Assembly (NCBI RefSeq): GCF_000417875.1
Contig: NW_006920869.1
Coordinates: 24,601 to 88,600 of the forward strand
DNA: 64,000 nucleotides
From: Pseudozyma flocculosa PF-1
Taxonomy: Eukaryota > Basidiomycota > Ustilaginomycetes > Ustilaginales > Ustilaginaceae
Direction: 5' to 3'
The notes beneath the pieces are model-generated. The model was given only the letters and a program-made list of their open reading frames with translations. It was not told where the DNA came from and did no database searches. The position numbers were made by a program, and so were the translations under genes. Positions within the stretch are counted from its first letter, which is position 1; each line of letters starts with the position of its first letter. Below are positions 55,177-64,000 of the stretch, piece by piece.

Positions 55177-56123
55177 CGATCCTCGAGCTGCCCGGCCACG
55201 CTGCGGCTCATTTTTCGCTCTGCAAGAGCGCAGAGAGCAAGTCTATCGCCAGCCCGGATCGGCCGAGCCTCGCCGTGATCGATGGAGAATCAGGGCGCAA
55301 AGAGGCACCAAGCGAGTATCGCGTGGTGAGCGGCCGAGGACGGCTGGCTGTAGTAAATGTAATTTCAGCTTGCACGCTTCCCACTACCTTCGAAGGAGTT
55401 GGCGGTGCCAACTGACCTGAACTCACACCGCTTCCCTGTCAGATGCTGTGTGAGTTGAGGTGGAACGGTGATCATCTGAACGTGGAAACGTGCTCTTTGT
55501 GATCTTATCCTTCCTATCTCCACCTTCGGAGCAAGACTGGACACGGCATGGTATTTGCGCGTTTCGGGGCGGGGCTCTGTGGGCATCAGCGCGCCGTCGG
55601 GGAAGGGCCGGTTTCGGGATCTTTCTCCCTTCCGATGAAGATGCCACGTGGTAACCTGCCACTTTTCGGGACCATGACGAGCGCCCCTCTCATCATGGGG
55701 CTGCTCGGGCTGCAGCCTGCAAGTCTCGGACGCGTCCAGCGATGTGCAAGACTGCCGGAATCAACTCGGGGCGATGCTTTGGCATTGTTTGGGAAAAGGG
55801 TGTGCCGTGGCAATCAACAAGGCCTCATAGCCACCATGTCGAGCGCCACAGGCTCTTTACCGCACGGCGATGGGCGGGGAGGTGGGCACCTCATACATAC
55901 CTTGACCGAGCTGGTGCCGAACATGATTTTTGATAAGGGCTTCTGGCCCTCACTCGAAGAGACGTCGCTCGTACTTCCGTTGCGGAGCGGATCAGCCGTA
56001 TATATAGACTCGAGACTGGATGACACTTCGACTCTCGTCAGTCCACACCTCACTCTCCTGCTCCCTTCCGCCCCCTCAGCGCTCACTTCTGTGTCAGACT
56101 CGCTACCCCGACCACCCCCTGCC
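55177..56123. other. Intergenic region between secreted proteins B and C
   Basis: Contains a strong TATATATAG box (55999-56007) about 120 bp before protein C. An open frame extends upstream of the protein C start from 55548, but it would place the signal peptide internally and is not used. Confidence 0.65.
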
Positions 56124-57056
56124 ATGCTGCTGCGTCTGCCTTGGGCATCGCTGCAGCTCCTGCCAGTTCTGGCATGGCTGCTGCCCCTGTTGACGGCTGC
56201 GATGGAGCCCGAGGGGGGAGCAGCAAGCCGTCTCATGCGAGACCTCGAGGACTTGAGCTGGCTCCAGATCGCGCACGGGACCGGAGGTCTCCCTCGCGAA
56301 CATCCCTTCTACCAGGGCGCCGAAGAAGGGCTGAACCACGGTCCTCTGAATCAGCGCCTTGCGGACCACGCCCACCTGCAGTTCCCAGACGCACCTCATC
56401 AGGCCGAAAGGATGGCTGAAGGACACCACAACAATCCAACTTCCTGGGTCCTGGGCCAGGATTGGGATCCCCACGGCAACCATTACATCCCATACGTGCA
56501 CCAGCCGACGGAGCACTACGGCGGTCCCTCTGCCGTCGAGGGTGCCGATAGCTCGTCATCCAGCCGCCAAGCAGTAGCCATCGGACACTCAAGCGACGAC
56601 CAGGCTCTCCAGCGTTCTCTGAAGCGCACTCGGCCGCGGCGTGAGGGCACCTTCACGTACACGTACGGAAACGGACCCATGTACGCAGGGGTCAGGCATA
56701 TACTGCTGGAGCGACTCAAGAGGCAGGGCAGGCTAGGCGCAGACGCCCCCGTCGAGGCCGTCGACGCGCTCATTCCCTCGGCGCAGGCCCACGCCTCGAT
56801 GGAGTCGATCGAGCTCCACCGCCGACTGCGCGGCATCTTCCCGATCGTGTCCAAAGATGCCGCCAAGCCCGAATTGATCAAGAACATCCGGTGGTACGAC
56901 GACGTCATTAGCTTCCACGTCAACAGGGAGGCGACCGAGGCGCTGTACGACCAGCGCAACCCGTTCCGCGTGTTCCGTGCCGTGGCGACTCCAGTCGACG
57001 GCGGGAAAAAGATCCTCTACATCGGCGACTTTCAGGTGCCCTGGGCGTTGGCGTAG
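56124..57056 (+). CDS. Secreted protein C (family shared with A and B)
   Basis: Single exon, 310 residues from the ATG that begins the signal peptide (MLLRLPWASLQLLPVLAWLL). The signal peptide resembles that of protein B (WAS-QLL). A His/Pro/Asn-rich middle follows. The C-terminal domain reads YGNGPMYAGVRHILLERLKR, then DALIPSAQA, LIKNIRWYDDVISFH, FRVFRAVATP and LYIGDFQVPW. DALIPSxQA and the closing FxVPW are shared with protein B, so B and C are the closer pair. The start is preferred because it follows the TATA box by ~120 bp. The stop lies only 65 bp from the stop of the convergent acyltransferase 3 gene. No enzyme motif seen; candidate effector-type secreted protein. Confidence 0.78.
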   Translation: MLLRLPWASLQLLPVLAWLLPLLTAAMEPEGGAASRLMRDLEDLSWLQIAHGTGGLPREHPFYQGAEEGLNHGPLNQRLADHAHLQFPDAPHQAERMAEGHHNNPTSWVLGQDWDPHGNHYIPYVHQPTEHYGGPSAVEGADSSSSSRQAVAIGHSSDDQALQRSLKRTRPRREGTFTYTYGNGPMYAGVRHILLERLKRQGRLGADAPVEAVDALIPSAQAHASMESIELHRRLRGIFPIVSKDAAKPELIKNIRWYDDVISFHVNREATEALYDQRNPFRVFRAVATPVDGGKKILYIGDFQVPWALA

Positions 57057-57121
57057 CAGCTTCGTCCGCTCTCTTGGCCTGAGCCGTACATGTCACCCCA
57101 TCTCCTCGCTTTACGCCGAAT

Positions 57122-58649
57122 CTAAGAAGACCCGACCGCGTGCTCGTGCACGATACGAACAAGGCCGTCCCAGAAGAGCTTGAGTGCATCTTGGTCGAAG
57201 CGACCAGGACACCAGGCGAGTGAGAAGCAGAGACGGCCGTGGAGCGACCAGGCGTGCACGCCGAGCGAGGGCTGGTTGTTCCTCGACGCTACCTCGTACG
57301 ACTTTACCTGGCTCCAGCCCGCCTCCCCGGCCGCATCGAGGGGTCCGAGCGAGGAGAGAGTCGGGATCGCCGTCGTCGGTCTGCGGGCACCGAGCGATGT
57401 GGAAGTAGGCACATGTCAGACGGCTGAGTTGGGGATCAAGGGAGGATGGGTCGACACTCACGTTGCCGCTGCCTGGACCATGGCGATCATGGCGCCGACG
57501 TACGTCTCCTGTGCCGCCGGGTCCATGTGCAACGCATCGGCAAAGCTCTTCCTGACCTCGTGCGCCGTCGTCCAGACGTCTCCGTCCCGCCGCACTTCGA
57601 CAGAGGTAGGTGCGAACGTGGTGGCCATAAACGCTCCGCGCTCCTCGACGGCGAGGCTGGACATGCGTGAAAACAGCATCGCCGGTACCGTGAACCTCTC
57701 CGTCGCCGCGATTTCGCCGCCGCGAGGAGGGAGGGAGAGTATGGAGTGGTAGATGGCCGATTGGAGGAAAGAGGATAGCGTCGTGCCGTGTGCCTTGCCT
57801 GTCGAGAGGAGTGAGGCGGTTTGGGCGGACGAGAGCGTGTGCAGTCTTCGCCAGCATGACGAAGGTGCTGCGCCTCCCACTGGCTTGGGCAGGACAGGAA
57901 TTCCGGTCGTTGTCTGTTTGTTTGGGCGATGAAGGTGGGCTCAGCTGTCGTAGAGACGGGACGGTGAGTGGAAGGTGCAGCCGACCGGGCCTACTCACCG
58001 GCATCCTGGCGACCGCGGCCATCTCCCCGATCCGTTCAGCGTTGGGCTCTTGGCGTAGCGCAACGGCAAGACAGGGAGGGAGCCTCCCCTCGGTGTCGTC
58101 TTTGTCGCCGGTGCTCGAGTCCAGGAGGAGGTCAATGAGGCGGAGAAAGAGCCGCGATACGGCCATAGCATCCGCTAGGGCGTGTCCGTTGGTGATGGCC
58201 ACCCATGCCACCCTCTCTTCCCGCTGGTCTGCTGGCTGGTCTGCCGACGCGTTGTCGAAGAAGAGCCACAGCTGGAACCGATCAAACCGTCGGCGCTGCA
58301 GGCAGACGTCGACCATCTCCGTCGAAGTGCTCTTGGCCTCGTACCTCTCGACCTCGACCCCCTGGCCTGCTCCGCTGTCAGCGACGAGACGTTCACCCTC
58401 TCCATCGACGCGACAAGCCGTGACGGGCTCGACCCTTTTGAGCATCGACCATGCCCTTCGCCATTCCTCCACCCCGCATCGGGAGGCGGACGAAGATGCC
58501 TCGAGCTGGAAGAGGGAGACCATGTCGAACGCGCCGTCGAGGGAGCGCTGCGCAAAATTCCAGAAGCGCTCCGTACCGGACAGCCGGCGGTGCTGCCCCT
58601 CGGCACCGGCTTGCCAGTCGAGTGCGAGTAGAGTGGTCGAGATCGTCAT
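57122..58649 (-). CDS. Acyltransferase 3, HXXXD family, diverged from 1 and 2
   Basis: Three exons on the minus strand, 58649-57999, 57913-57462 and 57380-57122, give 453 residues. The HXXXD is NGHALAD (His156, Asp160). Intron joins restore ARMPTTTGIPVLPKP and QAAATPTTAIPTLSSLG, both plausible for this fold. The C-terminal SSLG...GRLCFSLAW resembles the alcohol acetyltransferase/condensation-like branch rather than plant-type BAHD, so this enzyme is only distantly related to acyltransferases 1 and 2. It marks the right end of the recognisable cluster. A third acyltransferase would suit a glycolipid with three ester groups. The frame stays open through both introns in other phases, so exon 2 and 3 boundaries are the least certain part of this model. 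Confidence 0.78.
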
Positions 58650-59181
58650 CCTGGATCAGTTGTCGTCGTTGGTTGTGGTTGTCGTCGGTTGTAGTTGTCG
58701 TTCGTTGTGATGGTCTTCGGAGAAAGGATGTAGGGGAGGGAGCCGACAGAGAGGAGGCTACTGGGCGGGCGTGAAGGATTCTGGCTGGCTCTTTCTGTTT
58801 ATGAAGGGAACGGCGCGGCGGAGGGCCCGCCGTTCGACGCGAGCATATCATTATGCTGCCAGTCATCAAGCACGCGGGGCCTGGGATGCGATTCAGCGTG
58901 CGGCTGTCGGACGCATAGCGGCTGGAACGCCTCCCTTTCGCCAAATCAGGAGCCAAGCGGACAGACGTGCACTGAACAGCGGGACCGAGGCCAGCTGCGG
59001 GCCTCTCTTCTTCGATTGTGGACGCCATGCGATTACGAGGGGCAGGCCGTATGTGGCCTCAGACTGCGGCGTGGTAGCCACGATGCGGGCGAGCTCGATG
59101 GTACATGAGATCGAGCAGATATCTGGCGGGATCGAGCTTCAGCAAGCGCTCTCTGGGCGCATCGTAGCGGGGGCAGGATCG
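58650..59181. other. Acyltransferase 3 promoter and flank
   Basis: Has a weak minus-strand CATAAAC near 58800 and a one-mismatch match to the Rua1 element on the minus strand at 58882-58892 (ATCGCATCCCA). No gene. Confidence 0.55.
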
Positions 59182-60468
59182 CTACTGGATCGGAGCAATG
59201 ACAATGGTGGCCGTGCTGCGCTTGACCTCCTTCCTCTTGTTCTTCTTTTCGCGCCGCTTTTCCTTGCGCTCCTTCTTGTTCTCCCTCCTGGCCGCCTTGC
59301 GCTCCCGCTTCCTCTGCCTGCGCAGCTGCTTGCTCGTCAGACCCTCGGTGTTGGCCGTCGACGAGGGCGCGGCGCTGCCATGTCCTCCGTCCTCGTCGTC
59401 GTCGTCGCTGCTATCGCTGCTGTCGCTGTCGTCGTCGCTGCTGTCTTCTGACTTCTGGTCGTCCTTGGCCGGCTTGACGTTGGCCGCGAGGGGCGTGCCA
59501 GGCACCGGTTCGCCGGGCTGGCGTGCCGTCAGGCGCTCGTTGCCCTCGACAATGTAGACGTCGAGGCGTCGCGGGATGAAAAAGTTCTGCTGCCAGGTCT
59601 CGACGGTCTCTGCGATGACGGGGATCTTCTTGCGCTTCATGCCCTTTTCAATGGCCTTTGTGATAAAGTAGCCGGTGGCGCCGAGGTGCATGGTGACGGG
59701 CGCGACGTTGGCAAAGACCGACTGTCCGCCCGAGAGCCGCCCTGCAACGTCGATGTCCTCGAGGAAGCGGGCCCAGTCTGCGGCCGAGACGTCGTGGTCG
59801 GCGAGGACGCGGCCCGGGTAGAGGGGCTTGAAGCCGTCGGCGAGCAGCTTGCCCTGGGCCTTGACCGAGATGGGGACAAAGGGCGAGTAGGACCACTGCC
59901 CCGAGGGCGGACGCGAAAACGAGGGCGCGGGCGGGTTGAAGATGTCGCCGGGCGAGCGGGCGAAGCGCTGCTTTACGCGCATCTTGAAGGCCTGCTTTGG
60001 CAGGGAGAGGAGGAGGGTGTCATCGCGGGTGGCGGCCCAGTCCTTGCTGTGGGCAAAGGGGGAGCCGTAGGCGGCCAGCGCGCGCAGGGCCTGCTCCGGC
60101 AAGGCATCTGGACGGTCCTGAGCGCCGCTTGCGGGTACGTGTGCCGGGCCAGACGCCGAGGCAGACGAGGAAGGCGTGGCGGATTGGTGTTGGCGAGGCG
60201 GCAGGGAGGGGTGCTGCGGGAAGGGCTGCTGCTGCTGCTGCTGCTGATAGTGCTGCTGAGGCTGCTGATACTGCTGCTGCTGCGGAGGGTATGGCGCCTG
60301 CTGCTGGGTATAGTAGGGGTTCTGGTGGTATTGCTGCTGCTGCTGGTGCTGCGGGTGCTGCTGCTGTTGGTACTGCGGGGGAGGGGGTGGGTAGGGTTGC
60401 TGCTGGTGGCCGGGTCCGGGCGGGTAGAAGGCGCCGTTGGGCTGGTAGGGGGGCTGCGAGTAGGCCAT
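59182..60468 (-). CDS. Conserved fungal protein with Gln/Pro-rich N-terminus and basic C-terminus
   Basis: Single exon, 428 residues from the ATGG start; an in-frame ATG 72 bases upstream would add a Pro/Ser-rich leader. Residues ~1-130 are Gln/Pro/Tyr-rich (PYPPPPPQYQQQQ). Residues ~130-300 look folded, with DWAATRDDTLLLSLPKQAFKMRVKQRF, VPISVKAQGKLLADGF, and a helix around VTMHLGATGYFITKAIEKGMK. Then comes an acidic Ser/Asp run and a strongly basic KRKER-type coiled tail. I do not recognise the central domain. The layout suggests an intracellular protein, perhaps RNA- or membrane-associated. It is probably a flanking housekeeping gene, not part of the glycolipid pathway. Confidence 0.7.
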   Translation of the reverse strand: MAYSQPPYQPNGAFYPPGPGHQQQPYPPPPPQYQQQQHPQHQQQQQYHQNPYYTQQQAPYPPQQQQYQQPQQHYQQQQQQQPFPQHPSLPPRQHQSATPSSSASASGPAHVPASGAQDRPDALPEQALRALAAYGSPFAHSKDWAATRDDTLLLSLPKQAFKMRVKQRFARSPGDIFNPPAPSFSRPPSGQWSYSPFVPISVKAQGKLLADGFKPLYPGRVLADHDVSAADWARFLEDIDVAGRLSGGQSVFANVAPVTMHLGATGYFITKAIEKGMKRKKIPVIAETVETWQQNFFIPRRLDVYIVEGNERLTARQPGEPVPGTPLAANVKPAKDDQKSEDSSDDDSDSSDSSDDDDEDGGHGSAAPSSTANTEGLTSKQLRRQRKRERKAARRENKKERKEKRREKKNKRKEVKRSTATIVIAPIQ

Positions 60469-61134
60469 GATGCGGAGTGGTGGCAAAGGTTGTGGTGGTG
60501 GTGGTGATGGTGGTGGCGATGAGGGTGGCGACGCTGTCAAGAGGGCCAGGGGAGCGGCGGCAAAGGGAGGCGAGCTGAGCCGTCAAGCCCCCGTTGGACG
60601 GGCTGTCAAGGCTCTTTAACCAGCAGGGCGGCCGGCCAGACGAGCCAGGGCACGGCGAGCTCGGGCCAGGGCCAGGGCCAGGTCAGGCGGGTCGAGCTCG
60701 GAGCGACCGACGCAGCTAGAGTGCGGTGAGGTGAGGCAGAGGCAGGTGTACGTGTTGGGCGAGGTGGCCGTCGAGAGCAGAGGCGGTGCCCGCAAATATC
60801 TTCGGCCCACTTCCGTCGGGCTGCAAACGATGGAAGCTCAAGCGTTCGCTACGCTAAGTTAGCCTTTCATGCTCCGGACACTGCGCTAGCCGGCCTGCAA
60901 CGGCCTGGCCTGGCCTGGCCTGACCTGCAGGCCAGGGCCAGACGTACGGTAACGCGCCACGGCTTTGCAGCATGCGAGCGAGCGCACGCACCGTCGGCAC
61001 AGCCCCGGGCCGTCGCGGGACGGGGCCGGGCGCGCCCAAGAAACAGATAGTTAGACGGGGGTACGTGCGTACTTGGCTGGCTGGGTCAGAGGCTCGCAGA
61101 GTCAAGCGAGCTGCTGCGCCTGGAACCTTCACAT

Positions 61135-61166
<32 letters not shown>

Positions 61167-61938
61167 TCCGCGCGTGCGTGCTTGCTTCCATCTGCCGGCA
61201 AGAAAGCAAGCTAGGCAAGCAGCAAGCAAGCAACCCGCGCGCTGCTGCTGCTTATCGGATGCATCTCCGCATGCACGCCGGCCGGCGGGTCGGGCGCACG
61301 GCGTCTTTTTTCTGATATGCGGGCCAGGGACCGGCGGGGCGGTATGCGGTGACCTCACTCGCACGAGAGCTGGCCCAGAGCCCCGCCCGCAATTGTCAGG
61401 GTTGGCCCGCACGGGCCGCTCGGGTGCCTAGCGCATAGCAAGCCCAGCCCGACTTGTTTGCTTGCTTCTTCCTCCTCGACCTGCCACCACCAGCACCGAA
61501 GCCGCTGCCGCCACACACCACCATCTCGTACCATCTCCAACCACACCGCCCGTACCACGCGCGCCTCGTAGGCACTTCCATCGCAGCATTGCGTCCGTCG
61601 ACCTCGCCAAGACCCCTACGCTGCTCGCATCCCGCCCTTCGCCTGGCATCCCGCCCTTCGCCTGGCATCCCGCCCTCCGCCTGCTCACAGCATGCAGCCA
61701 CCGTGGCACGCAATGAGACCAGCCCAAATGCGGCGGCGATCGTCCCCGCTTGGCTGCGGCCAACTCCAACCTAGACTTCTCCAACATCGGCCATCTACGG
61801 CGGTCAAGCTACATAAGCGGCTGAGATGGACACACTCCTCCTCACCATCTCCCAACCCAGCCTCAACTTCCCCCTTCGATTCTCGCAAGCCCCTCCGCAG
61901 CCATACCCGCTCCCTTCAACGATCTGCGCACACACACG
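60469..61938. other. Divergent intergenic region with CAG repeat
   Basis: About 1.5 kb between two divergent genes. It contains a CAG repeat and short CAAG repeats. A weak CATAAG (61812-61817) precedes the thioesterase gene. No supported gene. Confidence 0.6.
61135..61166. repeat. (GCA)n trinucleotide repeat
   Basis: About ten uninterrupted GCA units in the intergenic region, with no supported frame across them. Confidence 0.95.
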
Positions 61939-63093
61939 ATGACCGTCCAGTCCCAGTCCCAGTCGCAGGCGGCCGTCGTGCCCCCCTCGCTCCTCGAGCC
62001 CATCGACACGGGCGCCACTGCCTCGACCTCGGCCAGCGACCACTCGTTTGACCGCGCAACGGCCACCGTCCCCGTCACGTCCGTCCCCGAGGTCCTCGCC
62101 CCCGTTCTGGAGAAGCTCGCGCCTGGAACCAAGCTCTACCGCGGCTACGTCGACCCCGCCTACGGAAGCACGCGCAACATGCCCAACGGCGGCTACATTG
62201 CCTCGCTCATCCTCTCGGCGTGCATGCAGCACCAGTCCGCCAGCGGCTCCAAGCACCCGGACCCGCACACCATCACCTACGACTACCTCAAGGCGTGCCG
62301 CCCCGCCCAGGATGTCTACGTCGCCTGCCACGCCGCCCCTCGCGGCTCGGGCGGCTACACGACCGTCACCGCCGCCATGTACCAAATCGCCAAGTCCAAG
62401 ACGGCCGACGCCCCCGCCAAGGCCGTCCAGACCGTCGCGGCCTGGGGCATGTTTGCCGACCAGTCCAAGCAGAAGGGCATGACGACGCTGCCCAAGCACT
62501 ACGGCGAGGTCGGCAAGGTCGAGGACGTCCCCGTCCCGCACCCGCGCTCCTGGTTCCTGCCGCCGGACCAGGCCATGATCTCGCAGCAGCTCGACCTGCT
62601 GGTCCAGCTCGAGACGCAGCGCAGGCCCTACGCCGACTACTTTATCCGCTTCCACCCGACGAGCGTCGGCACCCAGCAGGAGGAGTACTCGGACGACGAG
62701 ACGCCCCCGTCGTCGCCCAGCGGCCCCACGCGCAAGTGCAAGGGCAGCAAGAAGCTGCCCCTCTACTCGCCCCTCTCCCGCCGCATTGACGCCCTGGCGC
62801 TGCCCACGATTGCCGACTTCCGCCGCCCGGCCATGGAGAACGTGCTCAAGAAGGACGCCACCTCGCACTACGACGAGCCCACGCGCACCTACGCCTACCC
62901 CACGGTCCAGTTTACGCTGCGCTTCCTCGGCAGCGTGCCCCCCGAGACCGAGTGGGTCCACTCGAGCTGGCGCGAGACGCTCATCAACGGTCGCATCATC
63001 TCGGACATCTGCATCGCCGCAGAGGACGGCACCCCTCTCGCCATCGGCCAGATGGACAGCCTCATGTTTGACATGCGGTGGTACAAGATGTGA
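61939..63093 (+). CDS. TesB/4HBT_3-like acyl-CoA thioesterase family protein
   Basis: Single exon, 384 residues. After a Gln/Ser-rich leader of ~35 residues comes a hot-dog domain: YRGYVDPAYGSTRNMPNGGYIASLIL, where the NGGY/IA helix start matches thioesterase-like acyl-CoA hydrolases. It is followed by a segment on the pairing strand (GSGGYTTVTAAMYQ), then a second half with WFLPPDQAMISQQLDLL and a C-terminal IADICIAAEDGTPLAIGQMD-like stretch (residues read SDICIAAEDGTPLAIGQMDS). A charged insert near residues 245-280 is not part of the fold. No signal peptide. It could hydrolyse acyl-CoA esters, but it lies past the last clear cluster gene and shows no Rua1-type element, so a role in the glycolipid pathway is doubtful. 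Confidence 0.75.
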   Translation: MTVQSQSQSQAAVVPPSLLEPIDTGATASTSASDHSFDRATATVPVTSVPEVLAPVLEKLAPGTKLYRGYVDPAYGSTRNMPNGGYIASLILSACMQHQSASGSKHPDPHTITYDYLKACRPAQDVYVACHAAPRGSGGYTTVTAAMYQIAKSKTADAPAKAVQTVAAWGMFADQSKQKGMTTLPKHYGEVGKVEDVPVPHPRSWFLPPDQAMISQQLDLLVQLETQRRPYADYFIRFHPTSVGTQQEEYSDDETPPSSPSGPTRKCKGSKKLPLYSPLSRRIDALALPTIADFRRPAMENVLKKDATSHYDEPTRTYAYPTVQFTLRFLGSVPPETEWVHSSWRETLINGRIISDICIAAEDGTPLAIGQMDSLMFDMRWYKM

Positions 63094-63627
63094 GCCGACG
63101 GCCGGTGGCTGCGGCGCGCGCTTCCCCTTGTCCGCCCCCCTAGTCGTCTTGTCGAGTCTCACCGCTCTGCCCCGAACCCTTTTTTGTCCTTCTCTCGTCG
63201 TTCTAGGGATTGATCTTTGTCCACCCCGGTTTCCCCGCTCCGGCTAGTCTTGAGACGCTTTTACCTTCGTCAATGTCATCGTTTTCGGTCCATCCCGTGG
63301 TCGCCACCCGCGACGTCCTCTCGCGCCGACTCTGTTTGACGCCACACAGACTCGGGCGAGGGGGAAGGAAATCAAGCCGATGTCGATTCAAAGGGAACTG
63401 TCCTTATGGGATCCACAGGCTCGGAGAGAAAAGAGGTGGGAAAGGGGCTGATTGTCCTTTGGTGCAATCGCGGGTGAGGGCGTAGATCGAGTGGGGAGAG
63501 CCTAGGAAGAGGGGGGTGGAGGAAGGACTCTGAGATTGTCGGACCAATCTTGAAGTCGCGACGGCATGGGCTTGGGCTTGATGGAAGGGCGACGACGCAG
63601 GGCGACGCAAGGGCGACTCCGGGCGGT
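63094..63627. other. Convergent intergenic region
   Basis: 3' flanks of two converging genes. Nothing else seen. Confidence 0.6.
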
Positions 63628-64000
63628 TTACTTGGCGTAGTCGCACTCGTCCTCGTCCTCGCCACCGCACTGCCATGCGTACCTGTACCTCCTGGCCGTG
63701 CCATCGGGAGCGACGTCGACACCCGCACCAGCACCAGCACCGGCACCAGCATCAGCATCAGCACCGGCACCGGCACCGGCCCTGGCACCGACATCGGCAC
63801 CGACACCGAGGCCGACATTGGCATCGACAGCAGCGGCAGCGTCAAGGCCTGCGTCGGCGCCCAACCCGATACCGCCGAGGGTCCTGCGATCAAGATCGGC
63901 GCCCAGACGAGCCCCAGCGTCAACCGCGGTGTCGAGGTCAGCCTTGGCACCAATGCCTGCTCCGACGCCGGCACCCACTCCAGCGCCCACGCCACCACCC
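63628..64000 (-). CDS. Truncated Gly/Ala-rich repeat protein (C-terminal part only)
   Basis: A minus-strand frame enters at the window edge and stops here. At least 120 residues are visible, made of alternating Gly-Ala, Asp-Ala and Val/Leu-Gly repeats (AGAGAGADADAGAGAGAGAG) and ending in a distinct polar tail with two cysteines (WQCGGEDEDECDYAK). The non-repetitive tail makes this the preferred frame, since another frame is also open across the repeat. The N-terminus lies outside, so secretion cannot be judged. It may be a cell-wall or secreted structural protein; the call is tentative. Confidence 0.4.
   Translation of the reverse strand, partial: GGGVGAGVGAGVGAGIGAKADLDTAVDAGARLGADLDRRTLGGIGLGADAGLDAAAAVDANVGLGVGADVGARAGAGAGADADAGAGAGAGAGVDVAPDGTARRYRYAWQCGGEDEDECDYAK

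Noticed and set aside
55548..56123. N-terminal extension of secreted protein C to an upstream ATG
   Set aside because: It would bury the signal peptide, and the TATA box at 55999-56007 falls inside the extension.
57122..58649. Acyltransferase 3 as one uninterrupted 512-codon frame
   Set aside because: After the first ~217 codons the frame loses family features. Splicing at good GT/AG sites restores condensation-fold sequence in two other frames.
1..64000. tRNA or rRNA genes, CRISPR arrays, transposons
   Set aside because: No cloverleaf, rRNA-like sequence, spacer array, transposase or long terminal repeat was recognised by eye; tRNAscan and a repeat search would be decisive.

Overview
The window is nuclear DNA of a GC-rich basidiomycete fungus. 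Genes carry short GT..AG introns, upstream TATA-like boxes and long antisense open frames. The gene set is that of a smut-type (Ustilaginomycotina) cellobiose-lipid cluster, as known for ustilagic acid in Ustilago maydis and flocculosin in Pseudozyma (Anthracocystis) flocculosa. Three HXXXD acyltransferases and no visible alpha-hydroxylase fit a flocculosin-type product better than ustilagic acid, so Anthracocystis/Pseudozyma or a close relative is my best guess. This is an inference from content; no database was searched.

Layout, left to right: a gene-poor 3 kb; a Rua1-type regulator (3037-5241, +); an extended SDR reductase (6200-7440, -); one giant fused fungal fatty acid synthase (8438-20259, -, with a 385-base assembly gap); an ABCB-type full transporter (22319-27160, +); a UDP-glycosyltransferase (27890-29636, +); acyltransferase 1 (30585-32220, +); four small secreted proteins (32797-36736, +); secreted protein A (37220-38266, -); two divergent P450s (38992-40764, - and 42497-44406, +); a seven-helix membrane protein (45215-46110, -); acyltransferase 2 (47771-49439, +); a THEM6-like thioesterase (50522-51462, +); a fifth small secreted protein (51878-52255, -); secreted proteins B and C (54007-55176 and 56124-57056, +); acyltransferase 3 (57122-58649, -). 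A Gln/Pro-rich protein, a TesB-like thioesterase and a truncated Gly/Ala-rich gene probably lie outside the pathway.

Likely division of labour, by analogy with the ustilagic acid and flocculosin work: the synthase makes the acyl chains; the two P450s hydroxylate the long chain at its end and next to its end; the glycosyltransferase adds glucose; the acyltransferases decorate the sugar with a short acyl chain and acetyl groups; the transporter exports the product; the Rua1-like factor switches the genes on. Matches to the published Rua1 element, quoted from memory, lie about 300-485 bp upstream of the synthase, glycosyltransferase, acyltransferase 1 and acyltransferase 2 genes.

The unexpected part is embedded in this cluster. 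Family 1 is five small proteins sharing a near-identical signal peptide followed by divergent payloads; four carry dibasic (Kex2-type) sites and one is a clean tandem repeat. Family 2 is three larger secreted proteins (A, B, C) sharing a C-terminal domain of about 130 residues that I do not recognise. Members of both families sit side by side at two separate places in the cluster, which suggests a two-part secreted system that travels with the glycolipid genes. This is the best candidate for something undescribed.
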